Shown here: piece after piece, positions 9,044-18,370 of the stretch
Numbering within the stretch: position 1 is the first letter of the stretch
How the letters are laid out: each line of letters starts with the position of its first letter
The notes under the pieces: model-generated
Seen by the model: the letters and a program-made list of their open reading frames with translations, nothing else
Databases searched by the model: none
Told to the model about the DNA's origin: nothing
Assembly: GCF_013177695.1 (NCBI RefSeq)
Contig: NZ_WOEY01000081.1
Location: 1-42,879 of the forward strand
Reading direction: 5' to 3'
Source: Paraburkholderia solitsugae
GTDB taxonomy: Bacteria; Pseudomonadota; Gammaproteobacteria; Burkholderiales; Burkholderiaceae
Length of the DNA stretch: 42,879 nt
Program-made: the position numbers and the translations under genes

Positions 9044-9667
9044 GTGATCCATCCGAGGCTGACGCTGGCGCTGACCATCATGGAGGCGCTGGCTCTGTTC
9101 GCGTACGCGATTTCCGGGTTTATCGAAGCCAGGACCCGACGGCTCGATGCGGTAGGGACCTTCCTCGTGGCGATCGCGACGGCCTTCGGCGGCGGGACGT
9201 TGCGCGACGTGCTGCTCGAACGGCGGCCCTTCTACTGGGTCGAACATCAGGCTTATCTGATCGCAATTTTCGTGATGTCGTTGTTTGCGCCGACGCTATT
9301 GAAAATGACGTCGCGCCTGCTCTCCGAGCGGGTCTTGCTGGTGGCCGATGCCGTGGGACTAGGCTTGTTCAGTATTTCCGGCACGTCGATCGCGCACGAC
9401 GCGCAGATGCCGTGGTTTACGTCGGTGATGATGGGGGTGTTGACCGGCGTATTCGGCGGCGTGATTCGCGACGTGCTATGCAACGAGGTGCCGCTGATTT
9501 TGCGCGACTCGCGGCCGTATGCGACATGCGCTTTTGTGGGGTGTTGGCTGTACGTGCTGCTGGACTACATGAACGTCGATACGGTGTATGGCGTGTTGAT
9601 CGCCACCGCCTTCATCCTGCTGGCGAGACTGGTGACGTTCAGGTTCAATGTCCGCCTGCCTCACTAA
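9044..9667 (+). CDS. Trimeric intracellular cation (TRIC) channel / UPF0126 membrane protein
   Basis: The 207-residue protein has about seven hydrophobic segments arranged as two homologous halves. Each half carries the family glycine motif: GGGTLRD at 49-55 and GGVIRD at 138-143. This is the YicG/UPF0126 layout shared with bacterial TRIC-type K+ channels. The GTG at 9044 is chosen because it follows GGAG at the right distance, immediately after the Smr gene stop; a longer frame that starts inside that gene is not credible. Transport specificity and physiological role are not shown by the sequence. Confidence 0.85.
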   Translation: MIHPRLTLALTIMEALALFAYAISGFIEARTRRLDAVGTFLVAIATAFGGGTLRDVLLERRPFYWVEHQAYLIAIFVMSLFAPTLLKMTSRLLSERVLLVADAVGLGLFSISGTSIAHDAQMPWFTSVMMGVLTGVFGGVIRDVLCNEVPLILRDSRPYATCAFVGCWLYVLLDYMNVDTVYGVLIATAFILLARLVTFRFNVRLPH

Positions 9668-9720
9668 ATTTGCTCAATGAGCTTGCTTCGCCAAGCCGGT
9701 TTCATCAAACCTGCCTCATC

Positions 9721-9752
9721 AAAAACGCGCCGCCTGGAGCCAGACGGCGCGT
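9721..9752 (-). terminator. Intrinsic terminator of fliD
   Basis: On the minus strand ACGCGCCG and CGGCGCGT form an 8-bp stem around a 12-nt loop followed by four T. It lies 16 bp downstream of the fliD stop. Confidence 0.75.
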
Positions 9753-9767
9753 GCTTTGAAGGCTGCC

Positions 9768-11285
9768 TTACTTGTTGCTAGCCAACGCCCCCGCACTCTT
9801 CGGCCCGCCAAACAGCGCCGTCAGGTAGTTGGCGTTGTTGTTCATCGTCGCCATCAACGTGTTGAGCGCGGTGAACTGATTCTGGTACTGCTTCGTCAAT
9901 GCCGCGCTGTAGTTGGCGAGTGTGGTCTGCTGCGCCGTGATGCTCTTAAGGTCGGCATTCAGCGCCGTGCTACGGGTGTCGATGATGCCGCCCGTCTTCA
10001 CGAAGTCGGTAATGCTCTTGTTCAATTTGACGCCAAGGCCGTTGGTCGAGTTGAACAACGCGGCGACCTGCGCCGGGCTGCTGCTGAGCGACGCAGTCAG
10101 CTTCTTGTTATCGATCACCAGCGTGCCGTCCGCCGGATCGCCCTTCAGCGAGATGCCGATCGAAGCGAGCCCCACCGCTGACGTCCCCGTGCCGACGCCG
10201 CCGCCGCCGCCGATGATCGACGCCAACGTATTTTTGATCGTCGTCAGCGTCGAGTCGCCGAGCAGCGCGCCGCCGGTCTTCGACGACTTGTCGTACGAGG
10301 ACAGCGAGTTGATGGTCGTGACGACAGTGTTGTAGAGATTAGCGAAGTTGGTGATGGCCGTATTCTGCGCGGTCGTGTCCGACGCGATCGTCAGCGTCTG
10401 CGTGGTGCCGACCGCGGCGCTCGACAGATTCAGCGTGACGCCGGAAATCGCCGATGTGACCGCGTTACTGGAACTACTCGCCTCAATCCCGCCGACGGTG
10501 AATAGCGCGTCCTGAGCGGCCTCGCTCTGCCGCCAGGCCTTGTTGGTATCCGACGACACGATCGAGGACGCCGCACCGTTCGCACCAGGCGTCGAGGTCA
10601 CGCCGAGGCTCGACAGGCCATTGTCGTTCTGGACGTCGCCGGTGGACACGTTGATCGTGTTGGCCGCGCCGGTGGTGGTGGAGCGCAGCACCAGGTGGGC
10701 GCCGCCCGTGCCGGTCACGATCGTGGCCGTGACGCCCGGATTGTTGCCCGCTTTGTTGATCGCGTTGGCAATACCCGTCAACGTGTTGTTGGTGCTGTCG
10801 ACCGTGACATCCATCGACTTGCCGCCGACCTCGATAGTCAACTTGCCGGTGCCCAGCTTGGCGGTGGCGTCGAACGCCGCCGACGACAGGCTCTGCGACG
10901 CGGCGATTTGCTTAACGTCGATCGTATAGCTGCCGGCGACCGCGCCGGGACCGGCCTTCGGGTCCATACCCTTGCCGCTCGCGGTGGCCCCGAAGGTTGA
11001 CAGGGTGGTTCCGTCCGAGAGACTCTTGATTGCCGCCTGCAAGGCGCTCAACGCGGAGCTCAGGGCGCCGTAAGCCGACAGGACGGTGCTCTCGCTCGTC
11101 TGTTTGGCCTTCAGCGCCGCCGTCTGACCGGCCGTCTTCGCATTCACTAGGGCCGACACCAGCGATGCCACGTCCATGGTCGAGTTACCGGTGGAACCGC
11201 TGATGATCGATTGCGCCGCTTGCTGCAACTGGCTCTGCGCGTTGGAGGTCGCGCTGTTCACAGACGTCGTGGTGATCGTTGACAT
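9768..11285 (-). CDS. fliD: Flagellar hook-associated protein 2 (filament cap) FliD
   Basis: FliD forms the cap at the distal end of the flagellum, where it folds newly exported flagellin. The 505-residue protein has the conserved N-terminal domain (GSTGNSTMDVASLVSALVNA, about 30-50, then a coiled-coil-prone heptad region), a variable Ser/Thr/Gly-rich centre with hook-IN type repeats, and the conserved C-terminal coiled coil ending QFTALNTLMATMNNNANYLTALF. There is no cysteine and composition is low in aromatic residues, as usual for axial proteins. The ATG has GGAG at seven bases. No other flagellar gene is in the window, so it stands apart from fliC, fliS and fliT. The identity is secure. 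Confidence 0.92.
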   Translation of the reverse strand: MSTITTTSVNSATSNAQSQLQQAAQSIISGSTGNSTMDVASLVSALVNAKTAGQTAALKAKQTSESTVLSAYGALSSALSALQAAIKSLSDGTTLSTFGATASGKGMDPKAGPGAVAGSYTIDVKQIAASQSLSSAAFDATAKLGTGKLTIEVGGKSMDVTVDSTNNTLTGIANAINKAGNNPGVTATIVTGTGGAHLVLRSTTTGAANTINVSTGDVQNDNGLSSLGVTSTPGANGAASSIVSSDTNKAWRQSEAAQDALFTVGGIEASSSSNAVTSAISGVTLNLSSAAVGTTQTLTIASDTTAQNTAITNFANLYNTVVTTINSLSSYDKSSKTGGALLGDSTLTTIKNTLASIIGGGGGVGTGTSAVGLASIGISLKGDPADGTLVIDNKKLTASLSSSPAQVAALFNSTNGLGVKLNKSITDFVKTGGIIDTRSTALNADLKSITAQQTTLANYSAALTKQYQNQFTALNTLMATMNNNANYLTALFGGPKSAGALASNK

Positions 11286-11627
11286 GCAAAGGCTCCGTGC
11301 GGCGAGTTATTCGTTATTCATTGCGTGACGCCCCGGTGGTCTTTCTGATTGCGGTGGCAAACCGGCTACGTCGCGGTCACGTCAGTTTTCTTACAATTTT
11401 TTCAAATGTTACACTATCTTTCTTGAAGAGTTTGTAGCGTTTTGTCGTAACAAATCACGGCGCATAAGCTTTTAGCGTCCGGTCATTAGCGAAAGCGGAT
11501 GAATGCCTGTCTTCCGCTAAAATTTTTGCGGCGGTCGATTTCCTTCGCCGTCGTTCGTCGTCAGGTAAACGGCCCCCGGCCGTCATCGCGCCACAGCGCC
11601 CTTAGCAACCGCCATAGGTGAACTACG
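11286..11627. other. Intergenic region between fliD and the GST gene
   Basis: This 342-bp divergent region includes a conspicuous AT-rich patch around 11390-11450 (T-rich, with TTTTTTC and TGTTACACTAT). It presumably holds promoters for both genes. I looked for a sigma-28 type motif (TAAA-N15-GCCGATAA) on the fliD side and did not find a convincing one. No RNA gene was recognised. Confidence 0.4.
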
Positions 11628-12287
11628 ATGACCCTGAAGCTCTATGCCCACCCCTTCTCGTCCTACTGCCAGAAGGTCCTGACCGCGCTTTACGAAAACG
11701 GCACGCCGTTCGAACTGCGTCTGCTGTCACACGACGACGCACAGGTCATAGCGGAGCTCGCCGCACTCTGGCCGATCAAGCGCTTTCCGGTGCTGGTCGA
11801 CGGTAGCCGGACCGTGCCGGAGGCGAGCATCATCATCGAATATCTCAGCTTGTATCACCCGGGACCGGTGCCGCTCCTGCCGGCCGATGCCCGCGCCGCG
11901 CTGGAAGTGCGCGCCATGGATCGCTTTTTCGACAACTACATCTCCACGCCGCAGCAAAAGATCGTGTACGACAGCCTGCGCGCCGAGCCGGAGCGTGACC
12001 CGCGCGCGGTGGCGGAAGCCCGCGACACGCTCGACACCGCCTACGGCTGGCTCGACAAGGTGATGGCCGGGCGCGAATGGGCGGCCGGTGATACGTTCAG
12101 CCTCGCCGATTGCGGCGCCGCGCCGTTCCTGTTCTATGCCGACTGGACGCATCGCATCGGCCCGGCTTTTGAGCACGTGCTCGCCTACCGCAAGCGCCTG
12201 CTGGCACGGCCATCGTTCGCGCGCGCGGTCGACGAAGCGCGCCCGTACCGCCCATTGTTCCCGCTCGGCGCGCCCGACCGGGATTGA
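11628..12287 (+). CDS. Glutathione S-transferase family protein
   Basis: The 219-residue protein has the two-domain GST layout. The N-terminal thioredoxin-like domain (about 1-80) contains FSSYCQKVLTALYENG, the glutathione-site helix, and the cis-proline plus SNAIL-like segment FPVLVDG...VPEASIIIEYL. The C-terminal domain is helical with an N-capping box in FSLADCGAAPFL. These enzymes conjugate glutathione to electrophiles or reduce peroxides or disulfides; the class and substrate cannot be read here. The ATG at 11628 follows AGGTGA. A LysR regulator begins 158 bp downstream on the same strand and might control it, though that is only positional. Confidence 0.88.
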   Translation: MTLKLYAHPFSSYCQKVLTALYENGTPFELRLLSHDDAQVIAELAALWPIKRFPVLVDGSRTVPEASIIIEYLSLYHPGPVPLLPADARAALEVRAMDRFFDNYISTPQQKIVYDSLRAEPERDPRAVAEARDTLDTAYGWLDKVMAGREWAAGDTFSLADCGAAPFLFYADWTHRIGPAFEHVLAYRKRLLARPSFARAVDEARPYRPLFPLGAPDRD

Positions 12288-12445
12288 ACGCACGGACCCG
12301 ACGCTGTCCGACGAATACGCCGGCAGACGCGCGGGTCAAACGGGTGGTCCGCTTGCGGGCCCGTCCCCATCGCGACAACACGATTTCCACCCTATACACT
12401 TCACTTCGAAACCCACTTCCGCCCATTCCTTACAAAAGGCAAAAC

Positions 12446-13363
12446 ATGGACCGTTTCGAAGCGATGGAGATATTTACGCGTGTGGTCGAAGCGAACAGCT
12501 TCACCAAAGTATCTGAATCGCTCGACCTGCCCCGCGCCAAAGTCAGCCGCACGATTCAGGCTCTGGAAGAACACGTCGGCGTGCGCCTCCTGAACCGCTC
12601 GACGCGGCAGGTCAGCGTCACCGAAGACGGCGCGCTGTTCTACGACCGCTGCGTGCGCATCCTCGCGGAAGTCGCCGAAGCCGAATCGTCGCTGTCGAAC
12701 AAGCGCGAAAATCCGAGCGGCACGATTCGCGTCGATACGTCTGGCACGCTCGCCCGTGCGCTGCTGCTTCCCGCGCTCGACGATTTCTACCGGCAATACC
12801 CTGAGATCGACGTGCGGCTCGGGCTGGCGGATCGCAATATCGATCTGATTCAGGACGGAGTGGATTGCGTGATCCGCATGGGCACGCCGGAGGAGTCGAG
12901 TCTCGTCGCGCGGCACATCGGCCAGGCACGGATCGTGACCTGCGCGTCGCCCGCCTATCTGGAGAAATACGGCACGCCGACCACGCTCGAAGAGCTCAGC
13001 GAGCATCGTGCGGTCAACTACGTTTCCGCACGCAGTGGCAAGACCTTCCCGTTCGAGTACGAGGTGGATGGCGAGATCGTCAAGGTCACGTTGAAGAGCG
13101 TGCTCGCGGTGAACGACGGCAGCGTTTATATCGGCGCGAGCGCGCTCGGCCACGGCATCATCCAGCCGTCGCGCTTCATGGTCGCGGATCTGATCGCGCA
13201 AGGCGCACTCACGGAAATCCTCACGACCTACACGACCCCTGGCACGCCGCTATCTATTTTGTACGCGCATCGCCGCAATCTGAGTTCACGGCTTCGTGCC
13301 TTCACCGAGTGGGTCACCGAACTGGCGCGGAACAATCCGGATCTGCGCATCACGAACACCTGA
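12446..13363 (+). CDS. LysR-family transcriptional regulator
   Basis: The 305-residue protein has an N-terminal helix-turn-helix (MEIFTRVVEANSFTKVSE onward, recognition helix near RAKVSRTIQALEEHVG) and a C-terminal effector-binding domain (about 90-295). The sequence resembles the large group annotated CrgA/DsdC-like or 'transcriptional regulator, LysR' in Burkholderia, and no specific orthologue is recognised. The ATG at 12446 has AAAGG at suitable spacing; an in-frame extension of 54 residues upstream has no domain content. It lies downstream of the GST gene and is closed by a strong bidirectional terminator. Confidence 0.88.
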   Translation: MDRFEAMEIFTRVVEANSFTKVSESLDLPRAKVSRTIQALEEHVGVRLLNRSTRQVSVTEDGALFYDRCVRILAEVAEAESSLSNKRENPSGTIRVDTSGTLARALLLPALDDFYRQYPEIDVRLGLADRNIDLIQDGVDCVIRMGTPEESSLVARHIGQARIVTCASPAYLEKYGTPTTLEELSEHRAVNYVSARSGKTFPFEYEVDGEIVKVTLKSVLAVNDGSVYIGASALGHGIIQPSRFMVADLIAQGALTEILTTYTTPGTPLSILYAHRRNLSSRLRAFTEWVTELARNNPDLRITNT

Positions 13364-13425
13364 ACGTCACGGCGCGGAGACGACAGGTTCCAGGCATTGC
13401 GCAAAAAAACACTAGCAAACAACAA

Positions 13426-13465
13426 AAGAAAGCCCCATGCGTTTCTCAACGCATGGGGCTTTCTT
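13426..13465. terminator. Bidirectional intrinsic terminator
   Basis: Perfect 16-bp arms (AAGAAAGCCCCATGCG and its complement) enclose an 8-nt loop. It serves the rightward LysR gene and the leftward sugar ABC transporter operon, which converge here. Confidence 0.9.
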
Positions 13466-13495
13466 CAACTCGAATGGCTCAGCGAATAATTTGCC

Positions 13496-14611
13496 TCAGG
13501 CAATCCGCTCTTCATTAGTCGGATCGAACAACACCGCCTTCGACGCGTCGAACAACAAGGTCGTTGTCGACAAGGGCTGCGGATTCGAAGCCGGGTGCAC
13601 GCGACTCACAATGCGCTTGCCGTTGACCTGCGCGAACACCAGCGTGTCCGGCCCAGTCGGCTCGATCACGTCGACATTCACGTCGATCGACTGCAAGTTC
13701 GCGTGGTCGCCATGCGCACCGCGTGCGTCGGTGATCCGCTCAGGGCGCAAGCCGAGAATCACTTCGCGCCCAATGTGCGACTTCACTTTCGCCGAATCGA
13801 ACGGCAGATTCAACACATTGCGCGCCGTGCCCGTATCCAGTTCGATGCCGACGCCCGAACCCTGCTCCACCAGCTTGCCCTGGATGAAGTTCATCGGCGG
13901 CGCGCCGATGAAGCCGGCCACGAACAGATTCGCCGGCGAGTCGTAGATTTCTTGCGGCGCGCCGAACTGCTGGACGATGCCGTCTTTCATCACCGCGATG
14001 CGATCGCCGAGCGTCATCGCTTCGATCTGATCGTGCGTCACATAGACGATCGTCGTGCCGAGGCGTTGATGCAGCAGCTTGATTTCCGAACGCATCTCGA
14101 TCCGCAGCTTCGCGTCGAGGTTCGACAGCGGTTCGTCGAACAGGAACATCACCGGATCGCGCGCGAGCGCACGGCCCATGGCCACGCGTTGACGCTGACC
14201 ACCGGAGAGCTGACCCGGCTTGCGGTCCAGCAAGTGCGTGATCTGCAGCGTGTTCGACACGCGATCGACGATCTGCGCCTGCTCCTGCTTCGGCACCTTG
14301 CGGATACCCAGGCCGAACGAGATGTTCTCGCGCACCGTCATCGACGGATACAGCGCGTACGACTGGAACACCATCGCGATATCGCGATCTTTCGGCGAGA
14401 GGTTGTTCACCGTCTTGCCGTCGATCTGGATCTCGCCCTTGGTCACGGTTTCGAGGCCGGCGATCATGTTGAGCAGCGTCGATTTCCCGCAGCCCGAGCC
14501 ACCAACGAGAATCAGGAACTGGCCGTCTTCGATGTCGATGTTGACACCCTTCAGAACCGGCACCCCGTTCGGGTAAGTCTTGTACACGTCACGGATGGAA
14601 AGGCTTGCCAT
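13496..14611 (-). CDS. gtsD: Sugar ABC transporter ATP-binding protein (UgpC/MsmX/GtsD type)
   Basis: This 371-residue nucleotide-binding subunit energises sugar uptake through the two upstream permease proteins. It carries Walker A GGSGCGKST at 37-45, a Q-loop in VFQSYALYP, the signature LSGGQ at 135-139, Walker B FLFDEP at 156-161 and the H-loop in YVTHDQIEAM. The C-terminal regulatory extension of about 130 residues (OB/TOBE fold, LGLRPERI) marks the CUT1 carbohydrate subfamily. AGAGGA precedes the ATG. It is the last gene of the leftward cluster, 102 bp after the second permease. The gts name is by analogy to the Pseudomonas glucose/mannose system and is supported by the adjacent glucose-catabolic genes. 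Confidence 0.85.
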   Translation of the reverse strand: MASLSIRDVYKTYPNGVPVLKGVNIDIEDGQFLILVGGSGCGKSTLLNMIAGLETVTKGEIQIDGKTVNNLSPKDRDIAMVFQSYALYPSMTVRENISFGLGIRKVPKQEQAQIVDRVSNTLQITHLLDRKPGQLSGGQRQRVAMGRALARDPVMFLFDEPLSNLDAKLRIEMRSEIKLLHQRLGTTIVYVTHDQIEAMTLGDRIAVMKDGIVQQFGAPQEIYDSPANLFVAGFIGAPPMNFIQGKLVEQGSGVGIELDTGTARNVLNLPFDSAKVKSHIGREVILGLRPERITDARGAHGDHANLQSIDVNVDVIEPTGPDTLVFAQVNGKRIVSRVHPASNPQPLSTTTLLFDASKAVLFDPTNEERIA

Positions 14612-14713
14612 GCTGTGAATCCTCTTGTCTCTGGTACAGCTTGAAAACTCTGGTCGGATGACGGCGGCGCACTAACGACGCCCCGCCGCGATGCGTATGG
14701 TTTAGCCCCGGGT

Positions 14714-15571
14714 TTAGCCTTTGACTGCGCCAGCTGTCAGGCCGCGCACGAAATAGCGTCCGGCGACGATATAGACGAGCAAGGTCGGCAGTGCGGCGAT
14801 GATCGCGCCGGCCATGTCCACGTTGTATTCCTTCACGCCGGTCGAGGTGTTCACGAGGTTGTTTAGCGCCACCGTGATCGGCATCGAATCGACACCGGAG
14901 AACACAATCCCGAACAGAAAGTCATTCCAGATCTGCGTGAATTGCCAGATCAGGCACACCATGAAAATCGGCAACGACACCGGCATCAGAATCTTCGTGA
15001 AGATCGTGAAGAAACCGGCACCGTCGATCCGCGCGGCCTTCACGAGTTCAGCCGGAATGCTCACGTAGAAGTTGCGGAAGAACATCGTGGTGAAAGCGAT
15101 ACCGTAGATCACGTGCACCACCACCAGACCGGTTATCGAATTGGACAGGCCGAGCAAGCCTTCGAAGCGCGCCATCGGCAGCAGGATCGCCTGGAACGGA
15201 ATGAAGCAGCCGACCAGGATCATCGTGAAGATCGGATCCGCGCCACGGAAGCGCCAGTGCGTGAGCACATAACCGTTGAACGCGCCGATGATCGACGAGA
15301 TCAGCACGGCCGGAATCACCATGCGCACGGAGTTCATGAAGAACGGTTGCATGCCGTCGCAACGCACCCCGGTACACGCACCGCTCCATGCCTTGATCCA
15401 TGGATCGATAGTCCAGTGAGTCGGCGGAGTCAGCAGGTTGCCGGAGCGCAGCTGGTCGATGTCCTTGAACGACGTGGACAGCATCACGTACAGCGGAAAC
15501 AGGAAATACAGGGCGAACAGTATCAGGGCCGCATAAATGACGGCACGGCTGATCGTCATCTTAGGCTGCAT
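14714..15571 (-). CDS. gtsC: Sugar ABC transporter permease (MalG/GtsC-like)
   Basis: This 285-residue inner-membrane subunit has six predicted helices and the cytoplasmic EAA-loop motif ELVKAARIDGAGFFTIFTKI that couples to the ATPase. It pairs with the preceding permease to form the channel. Its ATG overlaps the end of that gene by 11 bp and is preceded by GAGGAG, which points to translational coupling. The family (CUT1, MalG type) is clear. Glucose/mannose specificity is inferred from the binding protein and from neighbouring zwf, pgl and glk. Confidence 0.85.
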   Translation of the reverse strand: MQPKMTISRAVIYAALILFALYFLFPLYVMLSTSFKDIDQLRSGNLLTPPTHWTIDPWIKAWSGACTGVRCDGMQPFFMNSVRMVIPAVLISSIIGAFNGYVLTHWRFRGADPIFTMILVGCFIPFQAILLPMARFEGLLGLSNSITGLVVVHVIYGIAFTTMFFRNFYVSIPAELVKAARIDGAGFFTIFTKILMPVSLPIFMVCLIWQFTQIWNDFLFGIVFSGVDSMPITVALNNLVNTSTGVKEYNVDMAGAIIAALPTLLVYIVAGRYFVRGLTAGAVKG

Positions 15572-16502
15572 TGCGGGTGCTCCTCGATTCCAGATACATC
15601 AGCGGCACGAGCACGGCCACAACGGTAGCGAGCATCATCATCGACGATGCCGCGCCGACGCCCAGCTGCCCGCGATTGAACGAAAACGTGTACATGAAAA
15701 TAGCCGGCAGCGATGAAGACGTACCCGGACCGCCCGCTGTCAACGCGACGACCAGGTCGAAGGTCTTGATCGTGATGTGGCAGAGAATCAGCAGCACGGA
15801 GAAGAACACCGGGCGCATGCTCGGAATCACGATCTTGCGATAGATGGTCGGCAAGCCCGCGCCGTCCATCTGCGCGGCCTTGAAGATTTCACCGTCGACA
15901 CCGCGCAAACCCGCGAGGAACAGCGCCATCACGAAGCCGGTGGACTGCCACACGGCCGCGATCACGACGCAAAAAATCGCCTTATTGGGGTCGCCGAGCC
16001 AACTGAACGAGAAGCTCGTCCAGCCCCAGTCGTGGAACACTTTCTCGAGACCGACGCTCGGCGTCATGATCCATTGCCACGCCGTACCCGTCACGATGAA
16101 CGAGAGAGCCATCGGGTACAGGAACACGGCGCGCAGCGCGCCTTCATTGCGGATCTGCTGATCGAGCAGGATCGCGAGGAACAAGCCGAGGCCGATACAG
16201 ATACCGATAAACGGAATGCCGAACCAGCCGAGGTTGGCCGCCGAGGTCCAGAACACATCGTTATCGAACAGTTCGCGATAACGATCGAGACCGACAAAGT
16301 CATAACGTGGCATCAGTCGCGAATTCGACAGCGACAGAAAACCGGTAATAGCGATGAAGCCATACACGAAGATCAGGCTGATCACGACGCTGGGTGCGAG
16401 CACCAGCTTCGGAATCCAGCGATCGGCCAGGGCCGCCATCGGCGACGTGCGGCGGGTCACGGAAGCCGTGGTTTTCCCGTTTCCGCTAATAGAAGCAGTC
16501 AC
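15561..16502 (-). CDS. gtsB: Sugar ABC transporter permease (MalF/GtsB-like)
   Basis: This 313-residue inner-membrane subunit has six main helices after a short cytoplasmic N-terminus, and an EAA motif, EIFKAAQMDGAGLPTIYRKI. It forms the transport channel with GtsC. The start is a GTG at 16502 with AGGAG seven bases upstream; there is no ATG candidate nearby. It overlaps gtsC by 11 bp and is separated from gtsA by 197 bp that contain a stem-loop. That spacing may let the binding protein be made in excess over the membrane parts. Confidence 0.85.
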   Translation of the reverse strand: MTASISGNGKTTASVTRRTSPMAALADRWIPKLVLAPSVVISLIFVYGFIAITGFLSLSNSRLMPRYDFVGLDRYRELFDNDVFWTSAANLGWFGIPFIGICIGLGLFLAILLDQQIRNEGALRAVFLYPMALSFIVTGTAWQWIMTPSVGLEKVFHDWGWTSFSFSWLGDPNKAIFCVVIAAVWQSTGFVMALFLAGLRGVDGEIFKAAQMDGAGLPTIYRKIVIPSMRPVFFSVLLILCHITIKTFDLVVALTAGGPGTSSSLPAIFMYTFSFNRGQLGVGAASSMMMLATVVAVLVPLMYLESRSTRNAA

Positions 16503-16699
16503 TACTCGACTCCTGCTGAAACTGTACCGCCGGGGCGCTCACGCATGGAACACGCGAGGCCGGAACGGCATAGGTGTGACTCGATGAAACCAGGGGTGAA
16601 GTCTCTCGCCCTAAGTAACGCAACGGCTGCAAGCAATCCGAAGAACGCGCCCGGCGCCCACGAGGGGAACCGCCAGGCGCACCACTTCGCTTACATCAC
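16503..16699 (-). other. gtsA-gtsB intercistronic region with stem-loop
   Basis: Positions 16647-16656 and 16671-16680 (GCGCCCGGCG and CGCCAGGCGC) form a 10-bp GC-rich stem with one G-T wobble and a 14-nt loop, starting 19 bp after the gtsA stop. Only a weak T-run follows on the minus strand, so a 3'-stabilising hairpin or leaky terminator fits better than a full terminator. This is the usual device for differential expression between binding protein and permease genes. Confidence 0.5.
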
Positions 16700-17947
16700 T
16701 TACTTGGTCTTTGCTGCCTTCGCGAGCGCGGCAACCGCGGTCTTCGAATCTTCCTGCGAGTTCATGAACTTCGTGACCACGTCCGAGATCGCACCGGCTG
16801 CTGCATCCGGTTGCGCCATGCCGTGTGCCAGCGAAGGCACATAGCCGCCCGACTTGATCGCCACCTGTTCATCCGCGTACGACTTCTTCGCGCAGTCGTC
16901 GAACTTGGCCATCGACACGCCCAGACGAACCGGGATCGAGCCCTTGTACAGGCTGAACTGTTCCTGGAAGTCCGGCGACATGATCGTCTTGGCCAGTGCC
17001 AATTGACCCGGCGTTGCGGTCTTCTGGCCCTTCTGCTGGAAGAACACGAACGAGTCGACGTTGAACGTGTAAGCCTTTTCCGTGCCCGGCACCGCAGCGC
17101 AGATGTAGTCCGAACCGGCCTTCTTGTTGGCGTTGGCAAACTCGCCCTTCGCCCAGTCGCCCATGAACTGCATGCCGGCCTTGCCGTTGATGACCATGGC
17201 CGTTGCCAGGTTCCAGTCACGGCCCGTACGGCCCGCGTCGAAGTAACCCTGGATCTTGCGGACCGTGTCGAACACGCCGACCATCTGGTCCGACGTCAGC
17301 GTCTTCTCGTCGAGGTCGACCAGCGCCTTCTTGTAGAAGCCCGCGCCTTGCGACAGCACGACGTCTTCCCACAGCGTCAGGTCTTGCCACGGCTGGCCGC
17401 CCATCGCGATCGGCTGGATGCCCGCGGCCTTCATCTTGTCGGCCACCGCGAAGAACTCAGGCCACGTGGTCGGCACCTTGCCGCCTGCCTTGTCCAGCGC
17501 GGCCTTGTTGATGTACAGCCAGTTCACGCGGTGCACCGAGAACGGCGCCGCAACGTAATGACCGTCCGCGTGCATGATCTTGTCGATTTCCGGCGGCAGG
17601 TTCTTCTTCCAGTCGCCAGCGGCCGCATCGATTGGCACCAGCACGCCCTGCTCCGCCCAGTCCTGGATCAGCGGACCCTTGATCTGGGCTGCGGTCGGCG
17701 CATTACCCGAGATCACCTGCGTCTTGAGTGCCGTCATGGCAGCCGCGCCTGCGCCGCCAGCAACCGCGAAGTCCTTCCACGTGTAACCCTGCTTCGTCAT
17801 GTCGTCCTTAAGGACGCCGACGGCTTTCGATTCACCGCCCGAAGTCCACCAGTGCAACACTTCGACCGACTCGGCAGCTTGCACAGCCGAGACGCCACAC
17901 ATCAGACCCGCGGCGCACAAAGCGCCCATGATCGCGCGAAATTTCAT
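16700..17947 (-). CDS. gtsA: Sugar ABC transporter substrate-binding protein (glucose/mannose, GtsA-like)
   Basis: This 415-residue periplasmic receptor captures the sugar for the GtsBC-D transporter. A signal peptide ends at VQA, residue 24. The mature N-terminus, VEVLHWWTSGGESKAV, together with TALKTQVISGNAPTAAQIKGP, is characteristic of the Pseudomonas GtsA/GltB glucose-binding family within CUT1. Tryptophan-rich patches (TWPEFF, GGQPWQDLTLWEDV) are typical of the sugar pocket. The ATG follows a strong GGAGGAG at ideal distance. It is the first gene of the leftward operon and is divergent from zwf across a 531-bp region holding a HexR-type palindrome. Glucose or mannose is the probable ligand; other hexoses are possible. 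Confidence 0.87.
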   Translation of the reverse strand: MKFRAIMGALCAAGLMCGVSAVQAAESVEVLHWWTSGGESKAVGVLKDDMTKQGYTWKDFAVAGGAGAAAMTALKTQVISGNAPTAAQIKGPLIQDWAEQGVLVPIDAAAGDWKKNLPPEIDKIMHADGHYVAAPFSVHRVNWLYINKAALDKAGGKVPTTWPEFFAVADKMKAAGIQPIAMGGQPWQDLTLWEDVVLSQGAGFYKKALVDLDEKTLTSDQMVGVFDTVRKIQGYFDAGRTGRDWNLATAMVINGKAGMQFMGDWAKGEFANANKKAGSDYICAAVPGTEKAYTFNVDSFVFFQQKGQKTATPGQLALAKTIMSPDFQEQFSLYKGSIPVRLGVSMAKFDDCAKKSYADEQVAIKSGGYVPSLAHGMAQPDAAAGAISDVVTKFMNSQEDSKTAVAALAKAAKTK

Positions 17948-18370
17948 TGCTTATCTCCTCCAGACACCTGAACAAAAAACAAATGGCCCCTGATGTCGCC
18001 AGGGTGCTGTGGTTGGTTCAAACAGGCAAAACACTGGGCGATCGAGCACGGTCGGGCGCATGCTTAAGGCATGTGCCGGCGGACCGCTATCCGGCCGCTG
18101 GAAGCTCAAGAGATGAGTGGATCGGGATGCAACTGACTGTCTCCTCTTTTGATTTTTGCCTGCCCGCGTCGCGCGCGGCAGACTCGAGGTGTCTCACACG
18201 TTAACCCTGACGCCAGACCCGCCTTCCGGCTTTCCGTAAAGACCGCCGGGGGCATGCTGGCACGTGCTCGCACGCAATGTCCGTTAACATGCAGGGGACG
18301 CCTGCCGATTCGGGAAAACGCGCATCTAGCCTCACAGCGCACGCTTTTTTCATCGATTTAGCGCTACCTC

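Noticed and set aside
18106..18342. Small leftward frame ahead of gtsA
   Set aside because: A ribosome-site look-alike (AGAGGAGACAG) occurs inside it but is followed only by a TTG and an 8-codon frame. There is no evidence of a real product.
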